DNA of 64,000 bases from positions 4,092,001 to 4,156,000 of the forward strand of contig OZ251549.1 of assembly GCA_965243415.1 (NCBI GenBank), given 5' to 3'. Both the position numbers and the translations under genes were made by a program. Below, piece after piece: positions 51,678 through 60,463 of this stretch (its first letter is position 1; each line of letters starts with the position of its first letter). The notes beneath the pieces are model-generated. The model saw only the letters and a list, made by a program, of their open reading frames with translations. It did not search any database and was not told the DNA's origin. This DNA comes from G965204755 sp965243415. GTDB lineage: Bacteria; Acidobacteriota; Vicinamibacteria; Marinacidobacterales; Marinacidobacteraceae.

Positions 51678-54600
51678 TCAGCGGGGGCGTTCCGGCAGGC
51701 GGATTTCAACGGCGACCGGGAAAGCCCGGACCTTGCCGGCGATCTCGAAGCGCTGCGGCAGGAGTTCCACGATCCGTTCGCGCTCCGCCTCCAGTTGCTG
51801 CCGGAGGCGCTCGGTGTCCTCCTTCATCCGGCGAAGTTCCCGTTCCTTTTCTTCCCGGGAGCGGACGAGGTCGGCGAGGCGGCGGTCGGCGTCGAAGAGC
51901 AGGCCCTGCTGGCGCTGCCGGTCGAGCGCCCCGATCTCGCGTTCGAGCCGATCCATCGTCCGCGACTGGATATGGCTGCTCAACTCGCCGAACCGCTTCC
52001 GGTAGCGCTCGGTCTCCCGTTTCTCGGCTTTCTCGAGGTCGGTCTTCAGGTGGCGTTCGATCTCCTGCGAGGTCTCGTCGCGATGCGTCTTCAGGCGGCC
52101 TTTGAGGGCCAAGGCGTGTTCCTCGAAGAGTTCGGCGGCGAGGTCGCAGTCGGCGGGATCGGACTCATCGGCGGCGGCGACGATCTTCAGCGTGACCGAC
52201 CCCGGCAGCGCTTCGCCGAGTTCCCCGCCCCGCACCGGGAACGCCAGCGTGCGCACCCAGCGGTGGAAGGTTTCACGCAGGCGGTTCACCGCGAATTCCT
52301 CGACGCTGACGAGGACCACCGCTTCGGCGCCGGGCGCGAGTTCCTCCGTGACGCCGCCGCGCCGCGCGGTCCATCTCGAAACGCCGGCGCCGGTTCCGGG
52401 GTAGCGGTAGCGGGCCAGTGCCGACAGCGCCCGGCGGACGAGCGGGTGGGCGAGGTGCGCCAACTGCAGGTCGCGGCGCGACCGGAAGACGCGCAGCGCG
52501 CCGACGGACTCGATGAAGGGTTTGGAATCGAAGGCGAGCGCCGGCAGCGCGCCGTGGCCGTTTCCGCCCGCGTCGAGGCGCATTTCGCGGTCGATGACCT
52601 CCCGCCAGCCGGGAAGGTCCGGGTTCCCCAGGCGCCAGGTACCGCGCCCGTCTTCGCGCACCAGATGCGGGCCGGCCCCACCGCTCGTCGCCATCGCCGT
52701 TTCAAGCGTCTCCCGGAGACTCTTCGGGGTGAAGTCGAGCGCCCGCGCCAGGGCCTCCGGGTGGGCGACCGCCAGGTCCCCCGGCGTGATCTCCGTCTGC
52801 TCGTCGGCCTCGAACGACGCCCGGCCCTTCGCTTCATCGAGGCCCCGGTCGAGGTCGGCGCGAACCAGCCCGGCGTCGTCGCCGGAGATCAGGCGGCGGT
52901 GGGCGGCGCGGTCGAAGAGTTCGTTCACCGAGCCCAGGTCTTCCCGGATCTCGTCGGCCTTCTTCACCAGCCGGGCGAGGAAGGCCAGGTCGGCGTCGCC
53001 CTTCTTCAGGAAGTGGAAGACGGTGACTTCCCGGCCCTGGCCGTATCTATCGAGGCGGCCGTTCCGCTGTTCCAGGCGCGACGGGTTCCAGGGGCAGTCG
53101 TAGTGGAGGAGGTATCGCGCGGTGCGGTGGAGGTTCAGACCCTCCGAGGCGGCGTCGGTGGCGACCAGGATCCGCACCGCGGCGCCGGGGTCGTTGAAGG
53201 CGGCTTTCACCGCTTCCCGGTCGGGATCGCCCATACCTTCCGCGCCGCCGGCGCCGAAGAGGGTGAGGATGCGGTCTTCCGGGTATCGCTGGCGGAGGCG
53301 GCGGGTGAGATAGTCGAGCGTCGTTTTGTATTCGGTGAAGACGATGAGGCGTTCGTCGTTCCGGAACTCGCCGCCGCGGCGCAGGCGTTCCTCGATGAGG
53401 GCCAGCAAGGCGTGGAATCGGGTGTCGGCCTTCGGGGTCTGTTCGGTGGTGCGCGGGGCGGACTCTTCGAGGTCGAAACCGAAGGCGGCGAGGGCGGCGT
53501 GGAGGCATTCGATCTCCGGAGCGATCTCCCCGGCGAACTTCTGCAGCCAGGCGCCGACGACGCCGGCGGCGGTGGCTTCCCGGCGCTCGGTCTCCCGGTC
53601 GTCGCCGGTCTCCCGGCGGAGGGCGCGTTCCTGCGCGGCGACTTCGGACTCGCCGGCGGCTTCCGCTCCTTCGAGGCCGGCCCGGGCGCGGCGCCAGGAT
53701 TCGGCGAAGGCGGTGGGGCAGGAGAGCAGGCGTTTCCCCAGGACTTCCACGGCGAAGTGGCCGGCGCGGCGGGTCTTCCGCTCGGCGGCGGTGAGGGCGC
53801 CGACCCGGCGGCGGAAGTCGGCGAAGGCGGCGGCGAGGGCGGCTTCGAGCGGTTCGTCGGGGAGATGGAGGGCTTCGGGCGGGAGGCGGCGGGCGAAGCG
53901 GGGTTTCCCGGCGGCGGTTTCGACCTGGCTCTTGAGGCGGCGGACGACGACTTCCTTCGTGCGCTGCCGCAGGGCGTCGCCGAGTTCGCTGGTCCGGTGG
54001 AATCGCACCGGGTCGAGCATCTCCAGCAGACCGGTGAAGGAGCGGGTATGGCCGTTGTGCGGCGTCGCCGAGAGGAACAGGCGGTGTTCGAACAGCGGGG
54101 CCACCCGGGCCAGCATCTGCGAGAGGTCGCTGTCCTCGCCGAACGGCGCCGGCAGCAGGTTGTGGCATTCGTCCACGATGAGGAGATCCCAGGGGAGGCG
54201 GGCGGAACCCTCGGGGACGCGGGCGGCGCTGCGGAACTGCTCCTCGATGTCGGCGCCGCGGAGGTAGTGGTACGACGCGACGATCCGGTCGAAGGATCGC
54301 CAGGGGTTCGCGTCCATACCCAGCGTGCGGCGGAGGCGGGCGGTCCTCGGGCGGTCCACGATCTCGAAACGGAGGGCGAACTTGTCGCGCAACTCCTCGC
54401 GCCACTGGTTGCGGAGGGAGGCCGGGGTGAGGACGAGGATGCGGCGGAGGCGGCGGCGCAGCAGGAGTTCCTGGAGGATCAGTCCGGCTTCGACGGTCTT
54501 GCCGAGGCCCACATCGTCGGCGATGAGGAGGTTCACCCGGGGCATCCGCAGCGCCTTGAAGAGCGGCGTGAGTTGGTAGTCCTCGAGGCGGACGCCGCCG

Positions 54601-54962
54601 TGGAGGGGACTGGCCGGGGGCCGGCGAGCGAGCGGGCCGTCGCCGTCGGGGTCGAGGTAGGGGGTGAGCGCGGTCCATCTGGCGGCGCGGAGGAAGGCGT
54701 CGAACTCCGCCGGGCGCATGGGGGCGGCGGCGGGGTCGGGGAGCGCGTGCGGCTCGAGGACCCGGGCGCGGGGTTCGACTTCCCAGAGGAGGCGCTCGGC
54801 GGCGGGGGAGTGGTCGTCGAGGTATTCGAGGTGGACCAGGTGGAGGGGGCCGGCGGCGCTCCGGTCGTAGGTCTCGACGGCGGCGACGACGCCCTGGCGG
54901 TTCCGCGCCTCGGCCAGCATCCCCGGGCGGGGGACCCGGTCGGTGGCGGCGGGGGCGGTCAC
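51678..54962 (-). CDS. SNF2-family helicase, DrmD-like
   Basis: A 1094-residue Swi2/Snf2-type DNA translocase, with RPGMLAEARNRQGVVAAVETYD at the start and IADDVGLGKTVEAGLIL (Walker A). The DEAH equivalent is VDECHNLL, SATPHNGHTRSF is motif III, and TDAASEGLNLH and QRNGRLDRYGQ are motifs V and VI. A long charged C-terminus (EKERELRRMKEDTERLRQQL) is probably coiled coil. Start GTG 54962 places the conserved N-terminus 15 residues in; the frame remains open upstream only as antisense of the coiled-coil genes. Length and gene order (helicase, then giant adenine methylase) fit drmD-drmMI of class 1 DISARM, but drmA, drmB and drmC are not adjacent. Confidence 0.85.
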   Translation of the reverse strand: MTAPAATDRVPRPGMLAEARNRQGVVAAVETYDRSAAGPLHLVHLEYLDDHSPAAERLLWEVEPRARVLEPHALPDPAAAPMRPAEFDAFLRAARWTALTPYLDPDGDGPLARRPPASPLHGGVRLEDYQLTPLFKALRMPRVNLLIADDVGLGKTVEAGLILQELLLRRRLRRILVLTPASLRNQWREELRDKFALRFEIVDRPRTARLRRTLGMDANPWRSFDRIVASYHYLRGADIEEQFRSAARVPEGSARLPWDLLIVDECHNLLPAPFGEDSDLSQMLARVAPLFEHRLFLSATPHNGHTRSFTGLLEMLDPVRFHRTSELGDALRQRTKEVVVRRLKSQVETAAGKPRFARRLPPEALHLPDEPLEAALAAAFADFRRRVGALTAAERKTRRAGHFAVEVLGKRLLSCPTAFAESWRRARAGLEGAEAAGESEVAAQERALRRETGDDRETERREATAAGVVGAWLQKFAGEIAPEIECLHAALAAFGFDLEESAPRTTEQTPKADTRFHALLALIEERLRRGGEFRNDERLIVFTEYKTTLDYLTRRLRQRYPEDRILTLFGAGGAEGMGDPDREAVKAAFNDPGAAVRILVATDAASEGLNLHRTARYLLHYDCPWNPSRLEQRNGRLDRYGQGREVTVFHFLKKGDADLAFLARLVKKADEIREDLGSVNELFDRAAHRRLISGDDAGLVRADLDRGLDEAKGRASFEADEQTEITPGDLAVAHPEALARALDFTPKSLRETLETAMATSGGAGPHLVREDGRGTWRLGNPDLPGWREVIDREMRLDAGGNGHGALPALAFDSKPFIESVGALRVFRSRRDLQLAHLAHPLVRRALSALARYRYPGTGAGVSRWTARRGGVTEELAPGAEAVVLVSVEEFAVNRLRETFHRWVRTLAFPVRGGELGEALPGSVTLKIVAAADESDPADCDLAAELFEEHALALKGRLKTHRDETSQEIERHLKTDLEKAEKRETERYRKRFGELSSHIQSRTMDRLEREIGALDRQRQQGLLFDADRRLADLVRSREEKERELRRMKEDTERLRQQLEAERERIVELLPQRFEIAGKVRAFPVAVEIRLPERPR

Positions 54963-55177
54963 GGACGGGGGGCGGGGGCGATTCCGGCGGGGGGAGGCGG
55001 GGAGGCCGGCGGGCGGGAAACGGTACGCGAATCGGGGCCGATCGCGGAGTCCCGGTTCGGCCGGGAGATCTCGGGCGGAGCGGACGGGCTGGCCGGCGGG
55101 ATGGCGGGCGGGCGCGGGACCGCGGGCAGGGTGGCGCTGCGGTCCGGATCGCCGGCGGCTTCGGGGAGGTCCGGAAG

Positions 55178-55265
55178 TGCACCACCCAAGAGCGATCAAG
55201 GCAATTTTTTGCGAATCGGGAATTAGCAGCGGGCAGAAATCGGCGCCGCTGCGTTCTATTGGGGC
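55178..55265 (+). promoter_or_regulatory. shared upstream block, copy 1 (before the first coiled-coil gene)
   Basis: ACCACCCAAGAGCGATC, then GCAATTTTTTGCG, then GCGGGCAGAAATCGGCG and CTGCGTTCTATTGGGGC. The same ordered elements occur at 56479-56568 and, more diverged, at 57591-57687. TCTATT is a possible -10. The GC-rich 54963-55177 stretch before it should hold the drmD promoter but shows no clear boxes. Confidence 0.6.
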
Positions 55266-55340
55266 ATGGAACGAAGCACCGGTTCGACCGGGCCGGCGTT
55301 GGTACCGTCGGCCCGGGCGCGATCCGGAGGGAGGACTCGC

Positions 55341-56375
55341 ATGAACGGCTCGCCGATCGCCGCCCCGTTTGCGGCGCCGAAACCCGGGGACTACGCTCAG
55401 GGAAGTCTCGTGATCCCGGCCCCGGAACCCCTCGACCCCCCGGCGGAAACCGCTCCGGTGGACGCCCCGCCCTCGCCGGACGCACCGGCGGAAGCCCGCC
55501 CGGTGAAAGTCCCGCCGGTGGAGGCGGAACCCGTGGCCGAGGCGCCGGCGAACGCCGGACCCGGACCGCCGGCGCCTCCCGGGAACCCCGAGGCACCGGC
55601 GACCCGGGGCGATGTGTTCGCGGTCCAGGCCCAAGTGGACGGGCTGCGCTCCGAGATGGACGGGCTGCGCTCGAAAGTGGACGGGCTGCGGTCGCGGGTC
55701 GAAGAAGGGCAGGCGCGGCTGGAAGAACTGCGCGCGCTTCCCGGGATCGTCGAGGGGCAGCAGGTGCGGATCGCCGCGCTGGAGCGGGGTCTCGACGAGG
55801 TCCGCTCCCGCCTCGCCCGCCTCGAAGACCGGCTCGAGACCTGGCACGCCGAGACCGGCCAGCGGTTCGCCGGAATCGAGTCGCAGTTCGGACGGGTCTG
55901 GGAGGAGTTCGGACGGGTCCGGGAGGAATTCGGACGGGTCCGGGAGGAGATCGGGCGGGTCCGAGAGGAGGTCGCCGCGCTCCGGACGGAGACGGTCGCC
56001 GCGATCACGGCCCTCGGGGTGGAGAACGGCAAGGAGATTCGCGCGCTCCGGACGGAGACGGTCGTCGCGATCACGGCCCTCGGCGTGAAGAACGGCAACG
56101 AGATCACCGCGCTCCGGACCGAGACGGTCGCCGCGATCACGGCCCTCGGCGTGGCCAACGGCAACGACATCACGGCCCTCGGCGTGAAGAACGGCAACGA
56201 GATCACCGCGCTCCGGACGGAGACGGTCGCCGCGATCGCGGCCCTCAGCGTGGCGAACGGCGGGGAGATCGCCGCGCTCCGGAAGGACTTCTCCGGGCTG
56301 CAGTGGAAGGTCGGCATCGAGATCGCCGCGGGCGTCCTGCTTCTCATCATCGCCAAGGCGCTCTCCTGGATCTGA
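55341..56375 (+). CDS. coiled-coil protein with C-terminal membrane anchor (paralogue 1)
   Basis: The protein has 344 residues. The Pro/Ala/Glu-rich N-terminal third is followed by a long coiled coil with heptad repeats (for example REEFGRVREEIGRVREE) and four to five 22-residue repeats built on LRTETVAAITALGVANGNE. A hydrophobic C-terminal end IEIAAGVLLLIIAKALSWI is a tail anchor. Start ATG 55341 has a very strong RBS (GGAGGGAGG at 55326-55334, 6 bp spacing); an in-frame ATG at 55266 lies in the conserved upstream block. No named family recognised. It is divergent from the SNF2 helicase gene and first of three related genes, so a link to the defence operon is possible but unproven. Confidence 0.7.
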   Translation: MNGSPIAAPFAAPKPGDYAQGSLVIPAPEPLDPPAETAPVDAPPSPDAPAEARPVKVPPVEAEPVAEAPANAGPGPPAPPGNPEAPATRGDVFAVQAQVDGLRSEMDGLRSKVDGLRSRVEEGQARLEELRALPGIVEGQQVRIAALERGLDEVRSRLARLEDRLETWHAETGQRFAGIESQFGRVWEEFGRVREEFGRVREEIGRVREEVAALRTETVAAITALGVENGKEIRALRTETVVAITALGVKNGNEITALRTETVAAITALGVANGNDITALGVKNGNEITALRTETVAAIAALSVANGGEIAALRKDFSGLQWKVGIEIAAGVLLLIIAKALSWI

Positions 56376-56478
56376 TCCCGGAAACACCGATCCGAGTCAC
56401 CGGCGAACCGCTGCCGCTGTCGGAACCGCGCCCGACCGACCTGCCGGGAGGCGTCGCCGACGGCTTCGGCGCGGTCCG

Positions 56479-56568
56479 GAACGAACCACCCAGAGGCGAT
56501 TTAGGCAAGTTTTTCCGAAACGGCGATTTCAGCGGGCAGAAATCGGCGCGGCTGCGTTCGATAGGGGC
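56479..56568 (+). promoter_or_regulatory. shared upstream block, copy 2
   Basis: GAACCACCCAGAGGCGATTT, GGCAAGTTTTTCCG, CAGCGGGCAGAAATCGGCG and CTGCGTTCGATAGGGGC repeat the elements seen at 55178-55265 with few changes. It precedes the second coiled-coil gene at the same distance. Confidence 0.6.
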
Positions 56569-56643
56569 ATGGAACGAAGCACCGGTTCGGCCGGGCCGGC
56601 GTCGGTACCGTCCGCCCGGGCGCGATCCGGAAGGATGACTCGC

Positions 56644-57504
56644 ATGAACGGCTCGCCGATCTCCGCCCCGTTTGCGGCGCCGAAACCCGGGGACTACGCT
56701 CAGGGAAGTCTCGTGATCCCGGCCCCGGAACCCCTCGACCCGCCGGCGGAAACCGCTCCGGTGGACGCCGTCCCGGCGGAAGCCCCGCCGGAGGACGCTC
56801 TGCCGGAGGAAGCCCCGCCGGAAGCCGCGCCGACGGATGACCGACCGGGAGAAGCGGAAGCCGCGGCCGGCGCACCGGCGGACGCCGCGGCCGGGGCTCC
56901 TCCGCCGGCGCCGCCGGGGAATCCCGAAGCGCCGGCGACTCGGGGCGATGTCTTCGCCATCCAAGCGCAGGTGAACGGCCTCCGCCTGGAGGTGGACGGG
57001 CTGCGCGCGGAGGTCGAGGCGGGGCAGGCGCGGCTGGAAGAACTGCGCTCGCTCCCCAAGACGGCCGAGGAGCAACAGGTGCGGATCGCCGCGCCGGAGC
57101 GGGGTCTCGACGAGGTCCGCTCCCGGCTCACCCGCCTCGAAGACCGGCTCGAGAACTGGCACGCCGAGACCGGTCAGCGGTTCGCCGGAATCGAGTCGCA
57201 GTTCGGGCAGGTCCGGGAGGAGTTCGGACGCATCCGGGAGGAGTTCGGGCGCATCCGGGAGGAGATCAGCGGCGTCCGGACCGAGGTCGCCGCGCTGCGG
57301 ACCGGCCTGGATGGCAGGGACGACAAAATCAACGCCAGCATCGAGGCGAGCCGTGACGAGGTGATGGCGCAGATCTCGGCACTCCGAACCGAAGTGTCGA
57401 GGATCACCTGGGCGATCTCGTTCGGCGTCATCCTCACGATCGCGGGTGCGGTCGCCGGCGCGGTCGCGGGCGCGATCGTCGCCCGATACCTCTCGTGGAT
57501 CTGA
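56644..57504 (+). CDS. coiled-coil protein with C-terminal membrane anchor (paralogue 2)
   Basis: The 286-residue product is nearly identical to paralogue 1 over the first about 45 residues (MNGSPISAPFAAPKPGDYAQ). The central coiled coil (RLEELRSLPKTAEEQQVRIA, then heptads REEFGRIREE) is shared, but the 22-residue repeats are absent. It ends with a longer hydrophobic Gly/Ala-rich segment (VILTIAGAVAGAVAGAIVARYLSWI). The RBS GGAAGGA is weaker than in paralogue 1. It arose by tandem duplication including the upstream block. Function unknown; a membrane-tethered coiled coil. Confidence 0.7.
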   Translation: MNGSPISAPFAAPKPGDYAQGSLVIPAPEPLDPPAETAPVDAVPAEAPPEDALPEEAPPEAAPTDDRPGEAEAAAGAPADAAAGAPPPAPPGNPEAPATRGDVFAIQAQVNGLRLEVDGLRAEVEAGQARLEELRSLPKTAEEQQVRIAAPERGLDEVRSRLTRLEDRLENWHAETGQRFAGIESQFGQVREEFGRIREEFGRIREEISGVRTEVAALRTGLDGRDDKINASIEASRDEVMAQISALRTEVSRITWAISFGVILTIAGAVAGAVAGAIVARYLSWI

Positions 57505-57590
57505 CGGCGGCGCCGGTGGCGGGCGCCATCGCTGCCGACGACGCGTTGACGGCGCCCGGACCGCTGTCGCGCGTGGTCTTCGGATCGCCG

Positions 57591-57687
57591 CCTCGTGAAC
57601 CACCTGTCGAGCATTTCGACAATTTTTTCCACAAACGGCGGCGGTCAGGCGAAATCGGCGTTTTCGTCCGTTCGGCGGGGCTACGCT
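57591..57687 (+). promoter_or_regulatory. shared upstream block, copy 3
   Basis: GTGAACCACC, GAGCATTTCGACAATTTTTT followed by CCAC, GGCGAAATCGGCG and GGGGCTACGCT keep the element order of copies 1 and 2. TACGCT (57682-57687) is a candidate -10. The GAGCATTT...GAC...TCCAC part also resembles the promoter of XRE-peptidase B at 22081-22105. Confidence 0.5.
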
Positions 57688-57756
57688 GAGGGCCGAACCG
57701 CGATCCGCGACCGGCGGAGCCACGCGCGGCCGACCTTTCATCGAGGGGAGGGAACC

Positions 57757-58278
57757 ATGAAACACGAAAACGGGAATCCGGCCACGACCGCCGAGGTGTC
57801 CGCCGTCGGGGCGAAGGTGGACGATCTGCGCCGGGCGTTCGAGGGGGTCTTCGCGAAGTCGCCTCCGGAGAACGACTGGAAGACCGAGAGCGATCTGCAC
57901 CGCCTCCAGACGGATCTCGACTGGGCGCGGTCGGACCTGCGTCGGTTCGAGGAGTGGTGCGGCTTCCTCGACGCTCCGCTCCGGCGCCGGGCCCGGAACA
58001 TCGGGGAAGAGATCGCCGGCCTCCAGTTCGAGATCGCGACCCTGCGACCGGAGTTGACGGTGCGGGCGGCGCTGCTCCGGGAGAAGCACTCCGCGTGGAA
58101 GGAGCGGATCGCCGGAGTCGGGAAGCGGATCGAGGGCGCCCGCAAGGAGATCTCCGACTTGGTGAAGGCGAAAACCGAGCGGGAGAGGGTCCGCTTCAAC
58201 TGGGTGCTGGGACTCTTCTGGGGGGCGGTAGCGATGGGCGTCGTCACCGCCATCGTTGCCGCTGCCGCCCGGAACTGA
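57757..58278 (+). CDS. coiled-coil protein with C-terminal membrane anchor (diverged paralogue 3)
   Basis: 173 residues, Lys/Glu/Arg-rich and helical almost throughout, ending in the hydrophobic VLGLFWGAVAMGVVTAIVAAA. Sequence similarity to the two preceding genes is weak, but order (polar helix, tail anchor), upstream block and orientation match. ATG 57757 has a strong RBS GGGGAGGG 5-6 bp upstream. No family recognised. Confidence 0.65.
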   Translation: MKHENGNPATTAEVSAVGAKVDDLRRAFEGVFAKSPPENDWKTESDLHRLQTDLDWARSDLRRFEEWCGFLDAPLRRRARNIGEEIAGLQFEIATLRPELTVRAALLREKHSAWKERIAGVGKRIEGARKEISDLVKAKTERERVRFNWVLGLFWGAVAMGVVTAIVAAAARN

Positions 58279-58529
58279 GCCAGCAGGCAGCAAGGAGGCC
58301 GGCGCGGGCCAGGGCTCAGGGAACCGGAGCGGCGGCGTTCGCCCGATCGCTGTCGGCCCGGTTTCCCGCAGGGCCGATCGGGCCGCGACGAGCGCCCCGG
58401 AGTAGTCCGGCCGGGCCGCCCCGCATCCGGCGACGGACCTCGGGGCGCGGGTCGGATTCAGCCCGGTTCGGCAGCGGGAGCCGTGACGCGCCCGGCCGAC
58501 CGACCGACCGACCGCGCCCGGCGCCGGCG
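58279..58529. other. gene-free gap between convergent coiled-coil gene 3 and tolC-like gene
   Basis: GC-rich, no gene. A short CCGA repeat (about five units) lies near 58495-58512. No hairpin with T-tract is seen. Confidence 0.4.
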
Positions 58530-60116
58530 TCAGCGGACGGTGACCCGGGCGCGTTCGGCCAGGGTGCCCTGGGCGCGCTCCAGGGCGACGATGGCCTTGT
58601 TGTAGTCCACGATGGCCTGCAACTCGTTGGCGCGGGCCTGGGCCAGGTCGCGCTGGGCCTGGACGATGAAATAACTGGTGGTCATCCCCACCTCGAACTT
58701 CTTCTGCTCGGCGTCGAGCCGCTCCTCTTCCAACTCCCGGCCCACCCGGCTGGCCTCGATGCGGCGGCGGTTCGTCTGCACCTGGCGCACGGTGCGGCGC
58801 ACCTCCTGGGCGATGGCGATCTCCTGCTGGCGCACCGCCTCGCGCTGGCGGTTCAGGTCGATCTGCGCCTGGGCGTGGCTGGCGCGGGCGCTGTGGGGGC
58901 CGATGGGATAACTCACATTGATGCCCAACCGCCAGTCGCGGTAACTGCGGCCGGCCAACTGGTCGAGGGCGTCGCCGTAGCCGCCGGGGATGGTCTCGGT
59001 GACCGGGCCGAAGAGGCCCTGGCGGCGGAGTTCGGTGCCGCCGACCCCGGTCAGTTGCAGGAGCCCCACCAGGTCCACCTGCGGCAGCGTCTGGTTGCGG
59101 AAGTAGCGCACCTCGTACTGGTTCGTATCCACCTGGACGCGCTGGGAGCGGAGTTCGGGGCGGCGCTGCAGGGCGATGCGGATGGCGTCCTCCAGGTCCA
59201 CCGGGTAGTCCTCGACGGTGGGGGCGTCGGCGGGGACGATGGCGCCTTCCCAGAAGTCGGGCGAGTCCGGGTCGCGGATGAGCGACTTCAGCACGTCCTC
59301 GGTGACGCGGATCTGCTCCTCGGCGATGATGAGCGCTTCCTCCCGGGCGGCGACTTCCGCTTCCGCCTGGAGCACGTCTATGGGGGCCATCGTGCCCACT
59401 TCGACCTGCACCTGGTTGTTCCGCAGCAGGTCGCGGGCGAGGTCGAGCGACTGCTGCGCCACCTCGTGGCTGCGGAGGGAGAAGGCCAGGTCCCAGTAGG
59501 CGTTCTCCACATCGCGGAGGACATCGAGGACGCTCTGCTCGAACTCGTGCCCGGCGCGGCGCTCGCCGTTCTGGGAGACCACGATCTGGCGGCGCTCGGG
59601 GTTCGCGCCCAGGTTCTGCAGCAGCGGCTGGGTGACCTGCGCGTTCAGCACGCTGCGGTAACTGGGATTGAAGGTGGAGAAACTGCCGTTCGTCTCGAAG
59701 CGGTTGTTGTCGAACCGCACCGAGTAGTCGGCGCCGAAGGGGAGGCGCTGCTCGATGCGGAGGTTGTAGTTCAGGTTGTCGGTCTCGCGCTGGGTGGCGC
59801 CGTCCAACTGGGAGGTGGAGGGCTGCACGCTGTCCTGGAGGTTGGTCTCGAGGACCAGGTTCGGGGTATAGGTGCGGCGGGCGACGGAAACCGCGAGCCC
59901 CAGCGCCTGGCGGTTCAGCCGGGAGATGCGCACATTCAGGTTGTTTTCGAGCGCCTGCTGGACGGCGTCGCCGAGCGCGAGTTGCTCCGGCGCCGGCTGT
60001 GGCGCGGCGGCGGGGTCTTCCGCGGAAACGGGCGGCGGCTCGGCGGTCGCGGCAGCGAGGGCGGCGGCGGGGAACGGCAGCAGGGCGGCGGCGAGGATCA
60101 CGCGAAGGCGTCGCAT
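58530..60116 (-). CDS. TolC-family outer-membrane efflux protein
   Basis: The product is a 528-residue outer-membrane channel of tripartite efflux or type I secretion systems. Start ATG 60116 gives a clear signal peptide (MRRLRVILAAALLPFPAAALA) and has an RBS-like AGGAGA 7 bp upstream. The frame is open further up but only in Pro/Arg-rich sequence. The two TolC halves are visible, each with LxxAVxxALxxNxxVR-type starts (LALGDAVQQALENNLNVRI; LEDAIRIALQRRPELRS) and long helices ending in KFEVGMTTSYFIVQAQRDLAQA. Periplasmic adaptor and inner-membrane pump genes are not in the window. It is direct evidence for a diderm envelope. Confidence 0.92.
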   Translation of the reverse strand: MRRLRVILAAALLPFPAAALAAATAEPPPVSAEDPAAAPQPAPEQLALGDAVQQALENNLNVRISRLNRQALGLAVSVARRTYTPNLVLETNLQDSVQPSTSQLDGATQRETDNLNYNLRIEQRLPFGADYSVRFDNNRFETNGSFSTFNPSYRSVLNAQVTQPLLQNLGANPERRQIVVSQNGERRAGHEFEQSVLDVLRDVENAYWDLAFSLRSHEVAQQSLDLARDLLRNNQVQVEVGTMAPIDVLQAEAEVAAREEALIIAEEQIRVTEDVLKSLIRDPDSPDFWEGAIVPADAPTVEDYPVDLEDAIRIALQRRPELRSQRVQVDTNQYEVRYFRNQTLPQVDLVGLLQLTGVGGTELRRQGLFGPVTETIPGGYGDALDQLAGRSYRDWRLGINVSYPIGPHSARASHAQAQIDLNRQREAVRQQEIAIAQEVRRTVRQVQTNRRRIEASRVGRELEEERLDAEQKKFEVGMTTSYFIVQAQRDLAQARANELQAIVDYNKAIVALERAQGTLAERARVTVR

Positions 60117-60463
60117 CGGGAATCTCCTGGGGATCTCGGGTACCCGCGGAGCGGGAGCGCGGGGAAGGAAGTCGGGGGAGGGGCCGGGGGGTCGGCGGGC
60201 GAGCGCGACCGTCCGCGAACCGGCAGGAACGGGGCCGGCCGCTCTCCCGGCGATCCTTACGAACCGGCGCCGGGCGGGGTTTCCTGCCGCCGGACGGGGC
60301 GGCCCCACCAGTCTGATACTTTCGGCAGTCTAGTGCCGCCCGGCGGCAGTCGTCCGGCGGGCGGGGAACGGCGATTCGCTGTCCGGCGCCGGCGGCGGAC
60401 CGGAGGCGCGCGGCGCGGAGAGGACGAAGGGTACGGGTGGAGCAGCGGGGTGAGGCCCGGCGG
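60117..60463. other. divergent gap between tolC-like gene and truA
   Basis: No gene. GATACT (60315-60320, + strand) and TAGACT (complement of 60327-60332, - strand) are possible back-to-back -10 boxes. The minus-strand box would give tolC a leader of about 200 nt. An in-frame GTG at 60437 could extend truA by nine residues. Confidence 0.35.

Noticed and set aside
54963..56387. Upstream extension of the SNF2 helicase frame
   Set aside because: It is antisense to coiled-coil gene 1, which has its own strong RBS and repeats; conserved SNF2 sequence begins only after GTG 54962.
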